The notes below the pieces were generated by a model that was not told the origin of the DNA, did no database searches, and saw only the letters and a program-made list of their open reading frames with translations. 64,000 bases of DNA from positions 1 through 64,000 of the forward strand of contig NZ_JBHUPY010000011.1 in NCBI RefSeq assembly GCF_042688385.1, read 5' to 3'. Shown here one piece after another: positions 16,570-26,087 of this stretch. Every line of letters begins with the position of its first letter. Positions within the stretch are counted from its first letter, which is position 1. A program made the position numbers and the translations under genes. The DNA comes from Herpetosiphon sp042688385 (GTDB lineage: Bacteria; Chloroflexota; Chloroflexia; Chloroflexales; Herpetosiphonaceae).

Positions 16570-17149
16570 AATCACAAATTCCACTGCGAATCGACCAGCG
16601 GCGTTGGATGGTAAAGTAAGGCGCGAATAAGCGGCCATAATCTTCGTCTTGGCGAATTGCATCACCCCGATCAAGCCAATGCATCAAACGCCCGGGCAGA
16701 TTCCACCAATCTTGGGCTGGAATATCCTCAAGCATCAAAATTTCGCCGCCAGGAGCCAAAACGCGGTGCAGTTCGCGGGCCGTAACTTGGGCCAATGCAT
16801 CATCAAGATGGTGAATCACGCCCACAATTAAGGCTGCATCGAAACTGGCATCGCCAAAGGCCAAGGCATTGCCGTTCATCACGCCAAAACGATGCTCGCT
16901 GAGCGTGGCGGCATAGCGCACATAGCCTTGCGAAAGATCAACGCCCATATAGCTATGCTGCGGAAACGATGCAGCAAATTCACCAGTGCCACAGCCAAAA
17001 TCCAAAAAGCGCCGCGGCTTGGTTTGCAGCCATGGCGTAAGTTCGTCGGCAATTGCGGCGCGTTCGCCAACATAATTATTTTCAACAATCCGCCGCAACG
17101 TGGCCCATAAAGCTGGTCGTTGGGCAATATTGGTTAAAAAAGCTTGCAT
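16538..17149 (-). CDS. Class I SAM-dependent methyltransferase
   Basis: The 203-residue product has the SAM-binding motif FLDFGCGTGEFA, the acidic motif GVDLSQGY, NGNALAFGDASFDAALIVGV and HHLDD, and LAPGGEILMLED; these match type-11 methyltransferases. The acceptor is unknown; the neighbouring genes suggest a sugar or lipid acceptor. Its end overlaps the downstream EamA-type gene, so translation is probably coupled. Confidence 0.85.
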   Translation of the reverse strand: MQAFLTNIAQRPALWATLRRIVENNYVGERAAIADELTPWLQTKPRRFLDFGCGTGEFAASFPQHSYMGVDLSQGYVRYAATLSEHRFGVMNGNALAFGDASFDAALIVGVIHHLDDALAQVTARELHRVLAPGGEILMLEDIPAQDWWNLPGRLMHWLDRGDAIRQDEDYGRLFAPYFTIQRRWSIRSGICDYAVYRFSRVD

Positions 17150-17182
17150 GTAATGTTCTCAATCTATAAATCTATCGTGTGA

Positions 17183-17938
17183 TTATACCGAATGATTGGG
17201 TTTTTGGGCGAGGGTCAAAATTGATAGCCCAAATGGAAAGCGTGCGCCCGATTCGAGCCAACGGGCTTCGAAGTTCATGGCCGCGCCAAATAGTTTGTTG
17301 GCCAAGCGGCTTGGCAATTGCATCGCCGAGTCGCTGGTTGGCACACTTGGCCGTAGCCGCTCGATCAAGCGCTGCACCAAAATTAAGGGAAACAGCACAC
17401 TATTGATATACGAACTGCGTTCAATCGTAAAATCGGCGGCCCGCAATAACTGCTGAACTTCCTTGTTGGTGTAGCGGCGGCGGGTATGCACCGAACGATC
17501 GTGAGCAGAATAGAGCCAATGGTAAGCTGGCATGCGCAGCAAAACCCAACCACCAGGCTTGAGCACGCGATATATTTCTTGCAAGGCCGCCACTTCGTCG
17601 GGCACTGCGCGATGGTACAACACCTCAAACGAGGTCACCAGATCAAAGCTTGCATCGCGATAAGGCAAGGTCAGCACCGAGCCTTGGGTCAGTGGCGCAT
17701 CGGTTTTTTGGCGGCCCAATTGCACCGCTGCTCGCATTAAATCCAAGCCATAGGCTGGGCCATAATCGCCAAGCAAATAAGCGACGTTGCCCGCCGTGCC
17801 ACAACCAGCGTCGAGCGCGCGCCAAGCGCGATGCACTGGCAATTGATCAAGCCATGTTTGGGCGATGTGGCGCATGCCAACATACCACCAATGTTGCTCC
17901 TCAACCGCCGCCATCACGCTATATTCAATATTTTCCAC
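17183..17938 (-). CDS. Class I SAM-dependent methyltransferase
   Basis: The product of about 251 residues has ALDAGCGTAGNVAYLL (SAM motif I), YGLDLMRAAV, PYRDASFDLVTSFEVLYH and LKPGGWVLLRMPAY. A conserved HWWYVGMR near its start is common in methyltransferases of glycan clusters. The GTG at 17938 is chosen because AAAAGGCAAC lies just upstream. An in-frame ATG at 18037 would add 33 residues from the A/T-rich repeat block, which I judge not to be coding. It ends 33 bases before the next methyltransferase. Confidence 0.8.
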   Translation of the reverse strand: MENIEYSVMAAVEEQHWWYVGMRHIAQTWLDQLPVHRAWRALDAGCGTAGNVAYLLGDYGPAYGLDLMRAAVQLGRQKTDAPLTQGSVLTLPYRDASFDLVTSFEVLYHRAVPDEVAALQEIYRVLKPGGWVLLRMPAYHWLYSAHDRSVHTRRRYTNKEVQQLLRAADFTIERSSYINSVLFPLILVQRLIERLRPSVPTSDSAMQLPSRLANKLFGAAMNFEARWLESGARFPFGLSILTLAQKPNHSV

Positions 17939-17989
17939 AATGTTGCCTTTTAGCAAGAACTCCGCACAGACTATACCATAAAAGCCCTT

Positions 17990-18275
17990 GATCAAGTCAA
18001 AAATCAAAAGGCAAAAGGCAAAAAGAACAGAGAGCATAAAGAAAAAGTCAAAAGAACAGAGAGCATAGGGATAAATTATGAAGGATGAATTATGAGGGAT
18101 GAAATAAAATCAAAAGTCAAAAGGCAGAAGTCAAAAAGCCTCATTGCAACAATCCGTGGCTCAAAGAATCATCCTTCGTGCTCTTCGTGCCCTTCGTGGA
18201 TCAAAAACTTAACCTTCGTGCTCTTCGTGCGCTTCGTGCCCTTCGTGGTTTCGGCCCTTCGTGCGCTTCGTGGAT
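17990..18275. repeat. A-rich repeat block and TTCGTG repeats
   Basis: From 17990 to about 18145 the sequence repeats AAAAGTCAAAAGAACAGAGAGCATA and AAGGCAAAAGG-type words with ATGAAGGATGAATTATGAGGG. From 18171 to 18275 it repeats CCTTCGTGCTCTTCGTGCCC words. It lies between two divergent genes and holds no gene. It may carry the promoters of both. Confidence 0.75.
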
Positions 18276-18338
18276 CAATTTTGCGCATTGGTTGTTACAA
18301 TAGCTCTAGCACCAATTGCAACCAGAAAGTTTTAAACC

Positions 18339-19148
18339 ATGTTAACCAGCAGAAATAACCCCACAATTAAACAGATTCGAGCCTTGCGCCAGCGCCGCGA
18401 GCGTGAAGCCAGCGGCCGCTTTTTTATCGAAGGCATTCGCAATGTCACCGAAGCAACCCAAGCCAACGCTCCAATCGAGCAATTGATTGTCGCGCCCGAC
18501 TTATTGCGTAGCCAATTTGCCCAAGAATTAGTTGAGCAGCAACGCCAACAAGGCACAACAATTCTCGAAGTGAGCGGCGAGGTTTTTGCCAGCCTTTCGA
18601 GCAAAGATGGCCCGCAAGGCTTGGCCGCAGTTGTCCAGCAACAATGGTCTAGCCTCAACGATATTACGCCCAATCAAGGGCTGTGCTGGATCGCGCTCAA
18701 CGCGATCAGCGATCCCGGCAATTTGGGCACGATTTTGCGCACTGGCGATGCGGTCGGCGCAACTGGGGTGATCTTGCTTGGCGATTGCACCGATCCCTAT
18801 GATCCAGCAACCGGACGCGCCAGCATGGGAACCTTATTTAGCCAGCGCTTGGTCAAAGCAGCGTGGGCTGAATTTCGCCAATGGCTCGGCCAAAGTGGCT
18901 TTAATCTGGTTGGGGCGGCAGATTCGGCCAGCAACCATTATCGCAGCTATCGCTACCCCCAACCATTAATTTTGCTGATGGGCAGCGAGCGCGAAGGCTT
19001 GGATGCAGAGCAACAAGCACAGTGCCAAGCCTTGGTCAGCCTGCCAATGCACGGCCAAGCCGATTCGCTGAATTTGGCGGTAGCCACGGGCGTGCTGTTG
19101 TATGAAATTTTGGCCCAAGCCGATCAAGCAGCTGCCAACAAGGCCTGA
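18339..19148 (+). CDS. TrmH/SpoU family RNA 2'-O-methyltransferase
   Basis: The 269-residue product has an N-terminal RNA-binding domain (NPTIKQIRALRQRRERE, then FFIEGIRNV) and a C-terminal SpoU knot domain with motifs DPGNLGTILRT, LLMGSEREGL and LPMHGQADSLNLAVATGVLL. It should methylate a ribose 2'-OH of rRNA or tRNA, most likely 23S rRNA as in the RlmB/TsnR type. Its 3' end overlaps the convergent HAD gene by 25 bases. Confidence 0.9.
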   Translation: MLTSRNNPTIKQIRALRQRREREASGRFFIEGIRNVTEATQANAPIEQLIVAPDLLRSQFAQELVEQQRQQGTTILEVSGEVFASLSSKDGPQGLAAVVQQQWSSLNDITPNQGLCWIALNAISDPGNLGTILRTGDAVGATGVILLGDCTDPYDPATGRASMGTLFSQRLVKAAWAEFRQWLGQSGFNLVGAADSASNHYRSYRYPQPLILLMGSEREGLDAEQQAQCQALVSLPMHGQADSLNLAVATGVLLYEILAQADQAAANKA

Positions 19149-19729
19149 ATCTCGGCAATCGCCTGTTGATTTGAGCGATACAGAATCGCGTTAATGCCAA
19201 CAGCGTGGGCGGCTTCGACCACCACCTCAATATCATCGAGAAAAAACATCTCGTGAGGCTGGATGTTAAGCCGCTCGCAGGCCAAACGATAAAAGGCTGG
19301 GTCGGGCTTTTTCAAGCCTTCTTCGTGCGAATAGATAATCAAATCGCAGCAATCTTCAAAGCCGTAGGCGGCTTGTTCACGCTGGCGTGCACCCACAAAA
19401 CTATTGCTCAAAATCGCAGTCGTATAGCGTGGGCGTAGGCTGGCAAAAAATTCAAGCAATTCGTGATTAAGCGTGCCCAAATATTCAGCCCATAAATCGG
19501 CTAAAAAGGCAGCTAATTGACGTTCGTCCAAGCCTAAGCGTTCGGCGATGCCCGCTTCGACCACTTGCTCGCTAACCGTGCCGATGCTACCACCGAGCCA
19601 AAGGTCGTGCATTTGCTGGTTGATACTGCCCGCAGCCAAACCCAACTGTTGCTCCCAACGCTCAATCCAGCCAGTTGGGGGCGTAATTTCCAACACACCG
19701 CCAATATCAAAAACAATTGCTTTGATCAT
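19124..19729 (-). CDS. HAD-superfamily hydrolase, YihX-like
   Basis: The 201-residue product has the HAD motif I as FDIGGVLE, motif II ILSNSF, motif III with KKPDPAFY, and motif IV FLDDIEVVVEAA. The DxG pattern of motif I is also found in the sugar-phosphate phosphatase YihX. It probably dephosphorylates a sugar phosphate. The ATG at 19729, preceded by GGAGG, gives the start; a longer frame to 19894 would overlap the divergent gene. Convergent with the methyltransferase gene, divergent from the 19861 gene. Confidence 0.8.
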   Translation of the reverse strand: MIKAIVFDIGGVLEITPPTGWIERWEQQLGLAAGSINQQMHDLWLGGSIGTVSEQVVEAGIAERLGLDERQLAAFLADLWAEYLGTLNHELLEFFASLRPRYTTAILSNSFVGARQREQAAYGFEDCCDLIIYSHEEGLKKPDPAFYRLACERLNIQPHEMFFLDDIEVVVEAAHAVGINAILYRSNQQAIAEIQALLAAA

Positions 19730-19860
19730 CATTGCCTCCAAATACCCGCCATCATGGCATAAAACCAAGGCCAAATACAATGAAAAATGGCTGAAAAGCA
19801 GCGTCGCAATGCTCTGGTATAATGCCACGTTGTGATCGATGAAACGATATTGAGGCTGGC

Positions 19861-22683
19861 TTGATACAACACTGGTGGCAACGCCGCGCTGCATGGTCGC
19901 TGCGTCAATGGATCATTACAATCGCAAGTGTGTTGCTGATAGCACTTGGGCTTTTAACGGCACTCTATCAGTTGCCAACTCAGGTGCGGATTGCCAGCGA
20001 TGGGCTGGGCGATCAGCCTTTTTTGGTTTCTAGCGAGGCACTTGGCCAAGCAGCAACCGATCTTGGTACCGTTTTCCCCGATGAACTCGATGCCAGCGGC
20101 AATCGTTTTCGCTGGACACGTGGCAGCACGCAAATTCAAATTCCAGCGCTTGGCACAAACAGCAGCTATAGCTTGGCGCTTGATCTGGTTGGCTGGCCCG
20201 ACGATGTGTTGCGCAGCGACCTGCGCCAACCATTCGTGCATGTGCTGGTCAATCAACAAGTTATCGGCGTGTTTGAGGCCCAAAGCCAACGTACAATCTA
20301 TCAATTAAGCACCCCAGCGCTCAGCCAAAGCAACTTAGAGCTTGAATTGCGGCTCAGCGATAGCCTTCAGCAACTCCCAACCTTGGATAATACTGCCACC
20401 TTTACTGGCACAACCCTCTACCCCAGCGACCGCCGCCCGCATGGCTTGCGCTTGTATGGCGTGAGTGCTACGAGCAACAGCGTTGGCCTGAATTTGCCTG
20501 CTTGGAGCCTGATTTGGCGCATGGCCGTAGCCTTGGGCTTGCTGGTTTTGGCTGGCTGGCAGAGCGTGCGGGCGCGCTGGCCGCTGTTTTTGCTCAGCTT
20601 GGTTTTGGTGGCTTTTTGGCTGAATTTAGCCTATTTTGCCCGCCACTGGCTCCAACCATCGTTTGAGCTTGTGTTGCTCAGCGTGGGTTTGCAAGCGCTC
20701 TGGAATGCACGCCAACTGCTGATTGATGGCTGGTTGCATTTCCGCGAGCGGCTGAGCCAACATTTCGATTATGGGCTGGGCTTCGCGGCGATTATTGGCT
20801 TGCTGGCGCTCAGTTGGCCGCCACTGAAACAGGCAGCAAATACCTGGCTGCCCAAAGCTCGAATGTACGATCCTGGGGCGATTATTGTGGTGTCGTTGGC
20901 GGTGGCAAGTTTGTTTATCGTCGCCTTCTACTGGGGCGATTTCAATCGCATGCTCGATCGCCTCAATCGACGCTTGCGCACCCGCCAAGGCTTGGGCTGG
21001 GCGGTGCTTGGCGTGCTGGTTGGGGTTTGGCTGCTCTATAGTTGGAGCGTGATTCGCCAAATCAATTACCTTGGCAACGCCGATTACTCGGATAATGGCG
21101 TGGTGGCCCGCAATTTGGTCGCTGGCCGTGGCTGGGTTGTTGATTATGTCACCCAGTTTTTCAGGCTCTATCCTAATGGCAGCGTGACGCGGGTGCAAGA
21201 AACATGGCCTATGTTGCAGCCAGTTTGGATTGCGCCGTTTTTTGCTTTGTTTGGGCCAGAACCATGGGCCGCCAAAATTCCCAATCTGATCTTTTTTAGT
21301 TTGCTTTCGATGTTGGTCTACCACATTGCCCGCCAATTATGGGATACACGAGTTGGCTTGATCGCGGTGCTGCTGGTGTTGATCAATCGGCATATGTTTC
21401 GCTTGATGATCTATAGCACTTCGGATTTGGCGTTTGTGCTGTTTTACGCTGCGGCAATTTGGTTGCTCTGGCGTAGCCTTGTGACCCACAGCAAAGAGCG
21501 CTTGCTTGGCTCGGGCTTAATCATTGGGCTGATGTGTTGGCAAAAAACCAGCGCAGTAATTGTGGCAATTGGCATGGGCTTGTGGCTGATTTGGCGTTTG
21601 TGGCAGGTCGACGATCGCTGGAAAGCCTATCGCACAGCAGCATTGTGGTGGGTTTTGCCAGCGGTTTTGGTCTTTGCGCCCTACATCGCGCGCAACCTCC
21701 ACGAGTTTGGCAAGCCTGCTTTTTCGACCGAAAGCTACGACGCGTGGATCATCGGCTACACAAATTTCGATTCGATCTACAATATCTACACCAACGAGCA
21801 AGGCTTGCCGGGCAGCAATGGCCTGCCTGAGCCAAGCTGGATTTTGCGTTGGGGCTATCAAAAAACCTTTGATAAAATTGGCAATCAATTTGAAGCCACC
21901 CGCAACTACCTGTTACCAGCCAGTCCGGCCTTGGGCATGTTGAGCGGGCGCGGCAATTTGATGGGCAACAACGATCAGGGTGTAAATGGCAAGCCCTATG
22001 TTTGGTTGATGTTGGGCGCATGGCTGAGTTTAATTGGCTTGCTGGCAGCCCGCCGCCAACAAGCAAGCCTGATGGCCTTGGTTGCAGCTAGTTTTGCGCC
22101 CTATATCGTGTTTTTGGCATTCTATTGGCACGCCGACGAAGAACGCTATTTTGTGCCGTTAGTGCCGTTTTTGGCTTTGCTGGCAGCAGGCGCATTGGTG
22201 GCGATTCACGATGCCATCGCTCGTTGCTGGAATCAGCGCGGGCGGCCTTTGGCCTTGGTGGTTGCTGGCTATTTGCTGGTTTTGGCGCTTACGCCTGGCT
22301 GGGTCGAGGCCGCCAATAAAAGCGCGACCGTGGTTGGCAGCGAATACGCCGAGTGGCAGCCTGATTTGCAGGCCTTTGAATGGTTGCGCCAAAACACACC
22401 ACCAGAGGCAGTGGTGATGACCCGCGTGCCGTGGCAGCTGAATTTCCATGCTGAACGGGCTGCGGTGATGAACCCAAATGTAGCCGATTTGAACGTAATC
22501 AAACAGGTTGCAACGTATTACAAAGCCTCGTTTATCGTGGTCAATGCTGTGCAAAACAACAAAGATCAAGCCCAAATTGGCTTAGGTCACTTGCTCAGAG
22601 GCGAGGAACTAGCAGGCTTTAAGTTACGGGCCAGTTTTGCGGGGCCAAAAAACCGCACAGTCTACATCTATGAAATTCAATAA
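19861..22683 (+). CDS. Large GT39/GT-C-type membrane glycosyltransferase
   Basis: The 940-residue product has a membrane segment at about 18-36, an extracytoplasmic beta-rich domain of about 170 residues, and then some twelve membrane segments. The loop NADYSDNGVVARNLVAGRGW lies where PMT/ArnT-like enzymes carry the catalytic acid near the first external loop, and LQPVWIAPFFALFG, PNLIFFSLLSMLVYHIAR also match this family. It should transfer a sugar from a polyprenyl-phosphate donor. The C-terminal 100 residues form a soluble domain. A TTG start follows GAGG. The overall design matches the 642-residue protein at 13632. Confidence 0.75.
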   Translation: MIQHWWQRRAAWSLRQWIITIASVLLIALGLLTALYQLPTQVRIASDGLGDQPFLVSSEALGQAATDLGTVFPDELDASGNRFRWTRGSTQIQIPALGTNSSYSLALDLVGWPDDVLRSDLRQPFVHVLVNQQVIGVFEAQSQRTIYQLSTPALSQSNLELELRLSDSLQQLPTLDNTATFTGTTLYPSDRRPHGLRLYGVSATSNSVGLNLPAWSLIWRMAVALGLLVLAGWQSVRARWPLFLLSLVLVAFWLNLAYFARHWLQPSFELVLLSVGLQALWNARQLLIDGWLHFRERLSQHFDYGLGFAAIIGLLALSWPPLKQAANTWLPKARMYDPGAIIVVSLAVASLFIVAFYWGDFNRMLDRLNRRLRTRQGLGWAVLGVLVGVWLLYSWSVIRQINYLGNADYSDNGVVARNLVAGRGWVVDYVTQFFRLYPNGSVTRVQETWPMLQPVWIAPFFALFGPEPWAAKIPNLIFFSLLSMLVYHIARQLWDTRVGLIAVLLVLINRHMFRLMIYSTSDLAFVLFYAAAIWLLWRSLVTHSKERLLGSGLIIGLMCWQKTSAVIVAIGMGLWLIWRLWQVDDRWKAYRTAALWWVLPAVLVFAPYIARNLHEFGKPAFSTESYDAWIIGYTNFDSIYNIYTNEQGLPGSNGLPEPSWILRWGYQKTFDKIGNQFEATRNYLLPASPALGMLSGRGNLMGNNDQGVNGKPYVWLMLGAWLSLIGLLAARRQQASLMALVAASFAPYIVFLAFYWHADEERYFVPLVPFLALLAAGALVAIHDAIARCWNQRGRPLALVVAGYLLVLALTPGWVEAANKSATVVGSEYAEWQPDLQAFEWLRQNTPPEAVVMTRVPWQLNFHAERAAVMNPNVADLNVIKQVATYYKASFIVVNAVQNNKDQAQIGLGHLLRGEELAGFKLRASFAGPKNRTVYIYEIQ

Positions 22684-22795
22684 CGCCAGTTTGCTGGAGC
22701 CAAAACTGGCGCGCCAAGGTTCGACTCCAAGCTTGAATTCATCATCATACGAGGCTATAGCGTTGGCTACTAGCTTATGAGCGAATAGTGATTGT

Positions 22796-24028
22796 ATGCG
22801 CATACTCATGATTGCGTCGTCGTTTCCCAAATATCCCGGTGAGATGACTGCGCCCTTTATCGAAGAAATTGCCGCCGCCGTGGTCGAGCGTGGCCACGAG
22901 GTGCACATGCTCTTGCCTGAGCATCCCGAATTAAAACGCGGCGCTGTGGTTCGGGGCATCAAGCTGCATCGCTATCGCTATGCGCCGCATCCGAGCTTGA
23001 GTGTTTGGGGCTATGCTGGAGCCTTGCATAATGATGTGCAGATGCGCAATGCAGCATTTTTGGTTGCTCCCTTGGCGGTTGCTTCAGCGTGGCGCAGCAT
23101 GGCGCAGCTCACCAAACACCAACCTTTTGATCTGATTCATGGTCATTGGGCGATTCCAAATGGCTTTCCTGCTTGGCTCTTGGCTCGCCAGCGCAAATTG
23201 CCGTTGATTATCAGCACCCATGGTTCTGATGTTTCGGTCGCTGAACGCAGCGCGCCAACTGGCTGGATCAATACAGCGATTATGCGCTATGCCTCGGCAG
23301 TCACCGCGCCATCGAGCGATTTAACCACCCGTGCGGCGGCGTTGGGCGCTGAACCAGGCAAATTGCATGTGCTACCCTATTGTGTCGATGCCCACGATTT
23401 TCAGCCAGATGCTGCGGCGGGCGCGGCCTTTCGCCACCAGCACGGGCTGGATGACAGCACGCCATTGTTATTTACGGTCGGGCGCATGGTCGAGAAAAAA
23501 GGCTTTAATTATTTGGTGCAAGCCTTCGCCAGCGTGTTGGCCCAGCATCCAACTGCCAAATTGATGATTGGTGGCTATGGCCCAGGTTTGGAGCAATTGC
23601 AGGCCCAAGTTGCTGAATTAGGGCTGGGCGCGAGTGTGCTGTTTCCCGGGGCAATTGGCCACGATGCAATTAACAGTGCCTTGAATGCAGCAACGATCTT
23701 TGTGCTGCCGTCGGTGCGCGACCGTAGCGGCAACGTCGATGGTTTGCCCAATACCTTGCTCGAAGCCATGGGCGCTGGACGGCCAATTGTGGCCAGCAAG
23801 ATTGCCGGTGTGCCAGCGGTCATCACAGCGGGCGAACATGGCGTGCTTGTGCCACCAGCCCAGCCCCAAGCACTTAGTGCGGCAATCATCGATTTACTCA
23901 ATCAACCACAACGAGCGGCGATGCTCGGCGCAACGGCGCGCTTGCGAGTTGAACATGAACTAACATGGAATCGCTATGCAGAGCGACTTGAACGGCTATA
24001 TGCAGCGGCGCTCAAAGCAACTGCTTAA
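22796..24028 (+). CDS. GT4 family glycosyltransferase
   Basis: The 410-residue product has the two-domain GT-B fold: PFIEEIAAAVVERGHEVHML at the start, STHGSDV in the acceptor domain, and in the C-terminal half TVGRMVEKKGFNYL, GGYGPGLEQL and PNTLLEAMGAGRPIVAS with the conserved glutamate. It should use a nucleotide sugar to build an exopolysaccharide or glycolipid. It lies 112 bases after the GT39-type gene. Confidence 0.85.
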   Translation: MRILMIASSFPKYPGEMTAPFIEEIAAAVVERGHEVHMLLPEHPELKRGAVVRGIKLHRYRYAPHPSLSVWGYAGALHNDVQMRNAAFLVAPLAVASAWRSMAQLTKHQPFDLIHGHWAIPNGFPAWLLARQRKLPLIISTHGSDVSVAERSAPTGWINTAIMRYASAVTAPSSDLTTRAAALGAEPGKLHVLPYCVDAHDFQPDAAAGAAFRHQHGLDDSTPLLFTVGRMVEKKGFNYLVQAFASVLAQHPTAKLMIGGYGPGLEQLQAQVAELGLGASVLFPGAIGHDAINSALNAATIFVLPSVRDRSGNVDGLPNTLLEAMGAGRPIVASKIAGVPAVITAGEHGVLVPPAQPQALSAAIIDLLNQPQRAAMLGATARLRVEHELTWNRYAERLERLYAAALKATA

Positions 24029-24111
24029 CATCATTGTAGCGCTGAGCCTGCTTGGCGCATGGTTTTCAGTTTCGCATAGATGCAAATCTATGAAACAATA
24101 AAGGATTTAGC

Positions 24112-25428
24112 GTGAGTACCTTTGCAGATTTACGCAGCGCGATCGAAACACGGCGTGCTCAAGTTGGGGTTATCGGCATGGGCTATGTTGGCTTGCCAAT
24201 GTTGGCCCGCGCTGGCAATGTTGGGTTTAATGTGCTTGGCTTCGATATTAGCGTCGAACGCATCGCCAGTATCAACAATGGCGTGAGCTACATCGGCGAT
24301 GTGCCAAGCAGCGATTTGGCTGCGCTGCGCAATAATAATTTGATCGAGGCAACCGCCCAGTTTGAGCGCTTGCGTGATTGCGACATTATTATTATTTGTA
24401 TGCCCACCCCGCTCAACGAAGCCCGCGACCCTGATATGAGCTACATCGAGGCGGCAACCAACGAGATTGCCGAACGCCTGCGCCCCGGTCAATTAATTAT
24501 TCTCGAAAGCACAACCTACCCGGGCACAACCGTTGAGGTTTTGAAGCCAGCCTTCGATGCCTGCAACTTAACGGTTGGCGAAGATTACTTTTTGGCCTTC
24601 TCGCCAGAACGAATCGATCCCGGCTCGGTTAATTTCAAAGTCCACAATATTCCCAAGGTTGTTGGTGGGGTTACGCCACAGTGCAACGAACTGACCTCGT
24701 TGTTCTATGGGCATATCGTTTCGGCGGTAACCGAGGTTTCGTCGCCAGCAGCCGCCGAAATGACCAAGCTGTTCGAGAATATTTTCCGCAACGTCAACAT
24801 TGCCTTGGTCAACGAATTAACCTTGATTTGTGACCGAATGGGCTTGAATGTCTGGGAAATTATCGATGCAGCAGCGACCAAGCCCTTTGGGTTTATGCGC
24901 TTCACGCCAGGCCCGGGCTTGGGCGGCCATTGTATTCCGCTTGATCCCTTCTACTTGGCGTGGAAGGCACGTCACTACGATATTTCGGCGCGCTTTATTG
25001 AGCTAGCAGGCGAAATCAACTTGACCATGCCGCGCTTTGTGCGCGATCGCATTAGCCATGCCTTGAACGACCAAGAGCGCAGCATCAAAGGCTCGACGAT
25101 TGTGCTGCTGGGCGTGGCCTACAAAAAAGACATCGACGACTACCGCGAATCACCAATCTTCAAAGTGATGGATTTGCTGGCGGCTGATGGGGCAAATGTC
25201 TATTGTTGCGATCCGCATGTAACCGTATTTTATGATCACCATAATCATGAATACCAAACCGTGCCCTTGAGCGATGAACTACTGCAACAAGCCCATTGTA
25301 GCGTGATTATCACCGACCACAGTGCTTTTGATTATGCCAACATCGTTGCCCAAAGCAAAGTTGTGGTTGATACCCGCAATGCCACCCGCGAAGTCAAAAC
25401 CCACCGCGAAAAAATTCGCCTGTTGTAG
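24112..25428 (+). CDS. Nucleotide-sugar 6-dehydrogenase
   Basis: The 438-residue product has a Rossmann motif GVIGMGYVGLPM for NAD, an ESTTYPGTT loop and the catalytic cysteine in GPGLGGHCIPLDPFY (about residue 274). The architecture is that of UDP-glucose/UDP-GlcNAc/UDP-ManNAc dehydrogenases; the order suggests the UDP-N-acetylhexosamine subgroup (WbpA/WecC-like). It makes a uronic acid sugar for surface polymer. The GTG start follows AAAGGA. It closes the glycan region. Confidence 0.85.
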   Translation: MSTFADLRSAIETRRAQVGVIGMGYVGLPMLARAGNVGFNVLGFDISVERIASINNGVSYIGDVPSSDLAALRNNNLIEATAQFERLRDCDIIIICMPTPLNEARDPDMSYIEAATNEIAERLRPGQLIILESTTYPGTTVEVLKPAFDACNLTVGEDYFLAFSPERIDPGSVNFKVHNIPKVVGGVTPQCNELTSLFYGHIVSAVTEVSSPAAAEMTKLFENIFRNVNIALVNELTLICDRMGLNVWEIIDAAATKPFGFMRFTPGPGLGGHCIPLDPFYLAWKARHYDISARFIELAGEINLTMPRFVRDRISHALNDQERSIKGSTIVLLGVAYKKDIDDYRESPIFKVMDLLAADGANVYCCDPHVTVFYDHHNHEYQTVPLSDELLQQAHCSVIITDHSAFDYANIVAQSKVVVDTRNATREVKTHREKIRLL

Positions 25429-25435
25429 CCGAGTT

Positions 25436-25470
25436 TTTAACCACGAAGGACACGAAGAGCACGAAGTAAG
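25436..25470. repeat. CACGAAGGACACGAAGAG repeat
   Basis: This is a reverse-strand copy of the TTCGTG family (ACCACGAAGGACACGAAGAG), placed directly after the nucleotide-sugar dehydrogenase stop codon. Confidence 0.65.
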
Positions 25471-25493
25471 GCTTTTGGCTAGCGGAGCGACCG

Positions 25494-25630
25494 TCCCCTC
25501 ACCCCCAACCCCTCTCCCGTTGGACGGGCGAGGGGCTTAATCTGGTGGTTTTCGCATGATCCGTGGTCATCTATGGGTGCTCCCCTCGCCCGCGTTCAGT
25601 GGGAGAGGGGCTGGGGGTGAGGGCATGCAC
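25494..25630. repeat. Composite G/C-rich palindromic element
   Basis: A CCCCTCACCCCCAACCCC arm, a GGGCGAGGGGCTTAA arm, a 50-base linker with a shorter GGTGGTTTTCGC stretch, and a GCTCCCCTCGCCC...GGGAGAGGGGC arm follow the standard order. Confidence 0.75.
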
Positions 25631-25654
25631 CGCAGTGCCAATTCAACAAACCAA

Positions 25655-25920
25655 TAAGGCCAGAGGCTATAGGCTGAAGGCTTTTGGCTAGCGGAGATTG
25701 GTTTGAAATCCAACAATTGTTCCGCTAGCCAAAAGCCCATAGCCACATCTTTTCATCCTTTATCCTTTTGACTTCTGACTTTTGCCTTTTTATTTTATGT
25801 TCTATGTTCTATGTTCTATATTCTCGCTTCATCCCTCATCCTTCATCCTTTTGACTTTTGATTTTATGTTCTATGCTCTTTGTTCTTGCTTCTGACTTCT
25901 GCCTTTTGCCTTTTGATTTT
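25655..25920. repeat. ATAGCC-type and T-rich repeats before rpsB
   Basis: GGCTTTTGGCTAGCGGAG (also at 25475) is mirrored by TTCCGCTAGCCAAAAGCC at 25722, making an inverted repeat. Then TTCATCCTTTATCCTTTTGAC, TTTATGTTCTATGTTCTATG and GCCTTTTGCCTTTTGA words follow. The end of the block supplies the -35 box of the rpsB promoter. Confidence 0.7.
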
Positions 25921-25941
25921 AACTCCTAGTCGTGCTATACT
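25913..25941 (+). promoter_or_regulatory. Promoter of rpsB
   Basis: TTGATT (25913-25918) and TATACT (25936-25941) are separated by 17 bases, with a TGC extension before the -10. Transcription should begin near 25948. The -35 box lies inside the T-rich repeat. Confidence 0.75.
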
Positions 25942-25947
25942 AATCGA

Positions 25948-26080
25948 CGGTGTGCCAGCCTTGGGCTGGTCGCTAGTGACGCACGTCGTCTGCATGGCAC
26001 CGCTCCTGCCGATCCTATGGGTGATTGGTTCAGTGCTGGAATAATTGCGGCGGCGGAGGAAAACATTATTTTGTAAGGAG
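25948..26080 (+). promoter_or_regulatory. Leader of rpsB mRNA
   Basis: About 140 bases of leader precede rpsB. CCAGCC-TTG-GGCTGG forms a hairpin near 25955-25969, and the following GTGACGCACGTCGTC region is also self-complementary. In many bacteria the rpsB leader binds S2 for feedback control; whether this one does is not shown. Confidence 0.4.
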
Positions 26081-26087
26081 TCATCCC

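Noticed and set aside
17939..18037. N-terminal extension of the methyltransferase gene
   Set aside because: The extra residues come from the A-rich repeat block and no ribosome site precedes the ATG at 18037; the GTG at 17938 has one.
18281..18301. Promoter TTGCGC...TACAAT before the rRNA methyltransferase
   Set aside because: The spacing between the two boxes is only nine bases; the -10 alone is not enough.
22710..22735. Possible tRNA T-arm (GGTTCGACTCC)
   Set aside because: The flanking bases do not pair, and no anticodon arm or acceptor stem is present around it.
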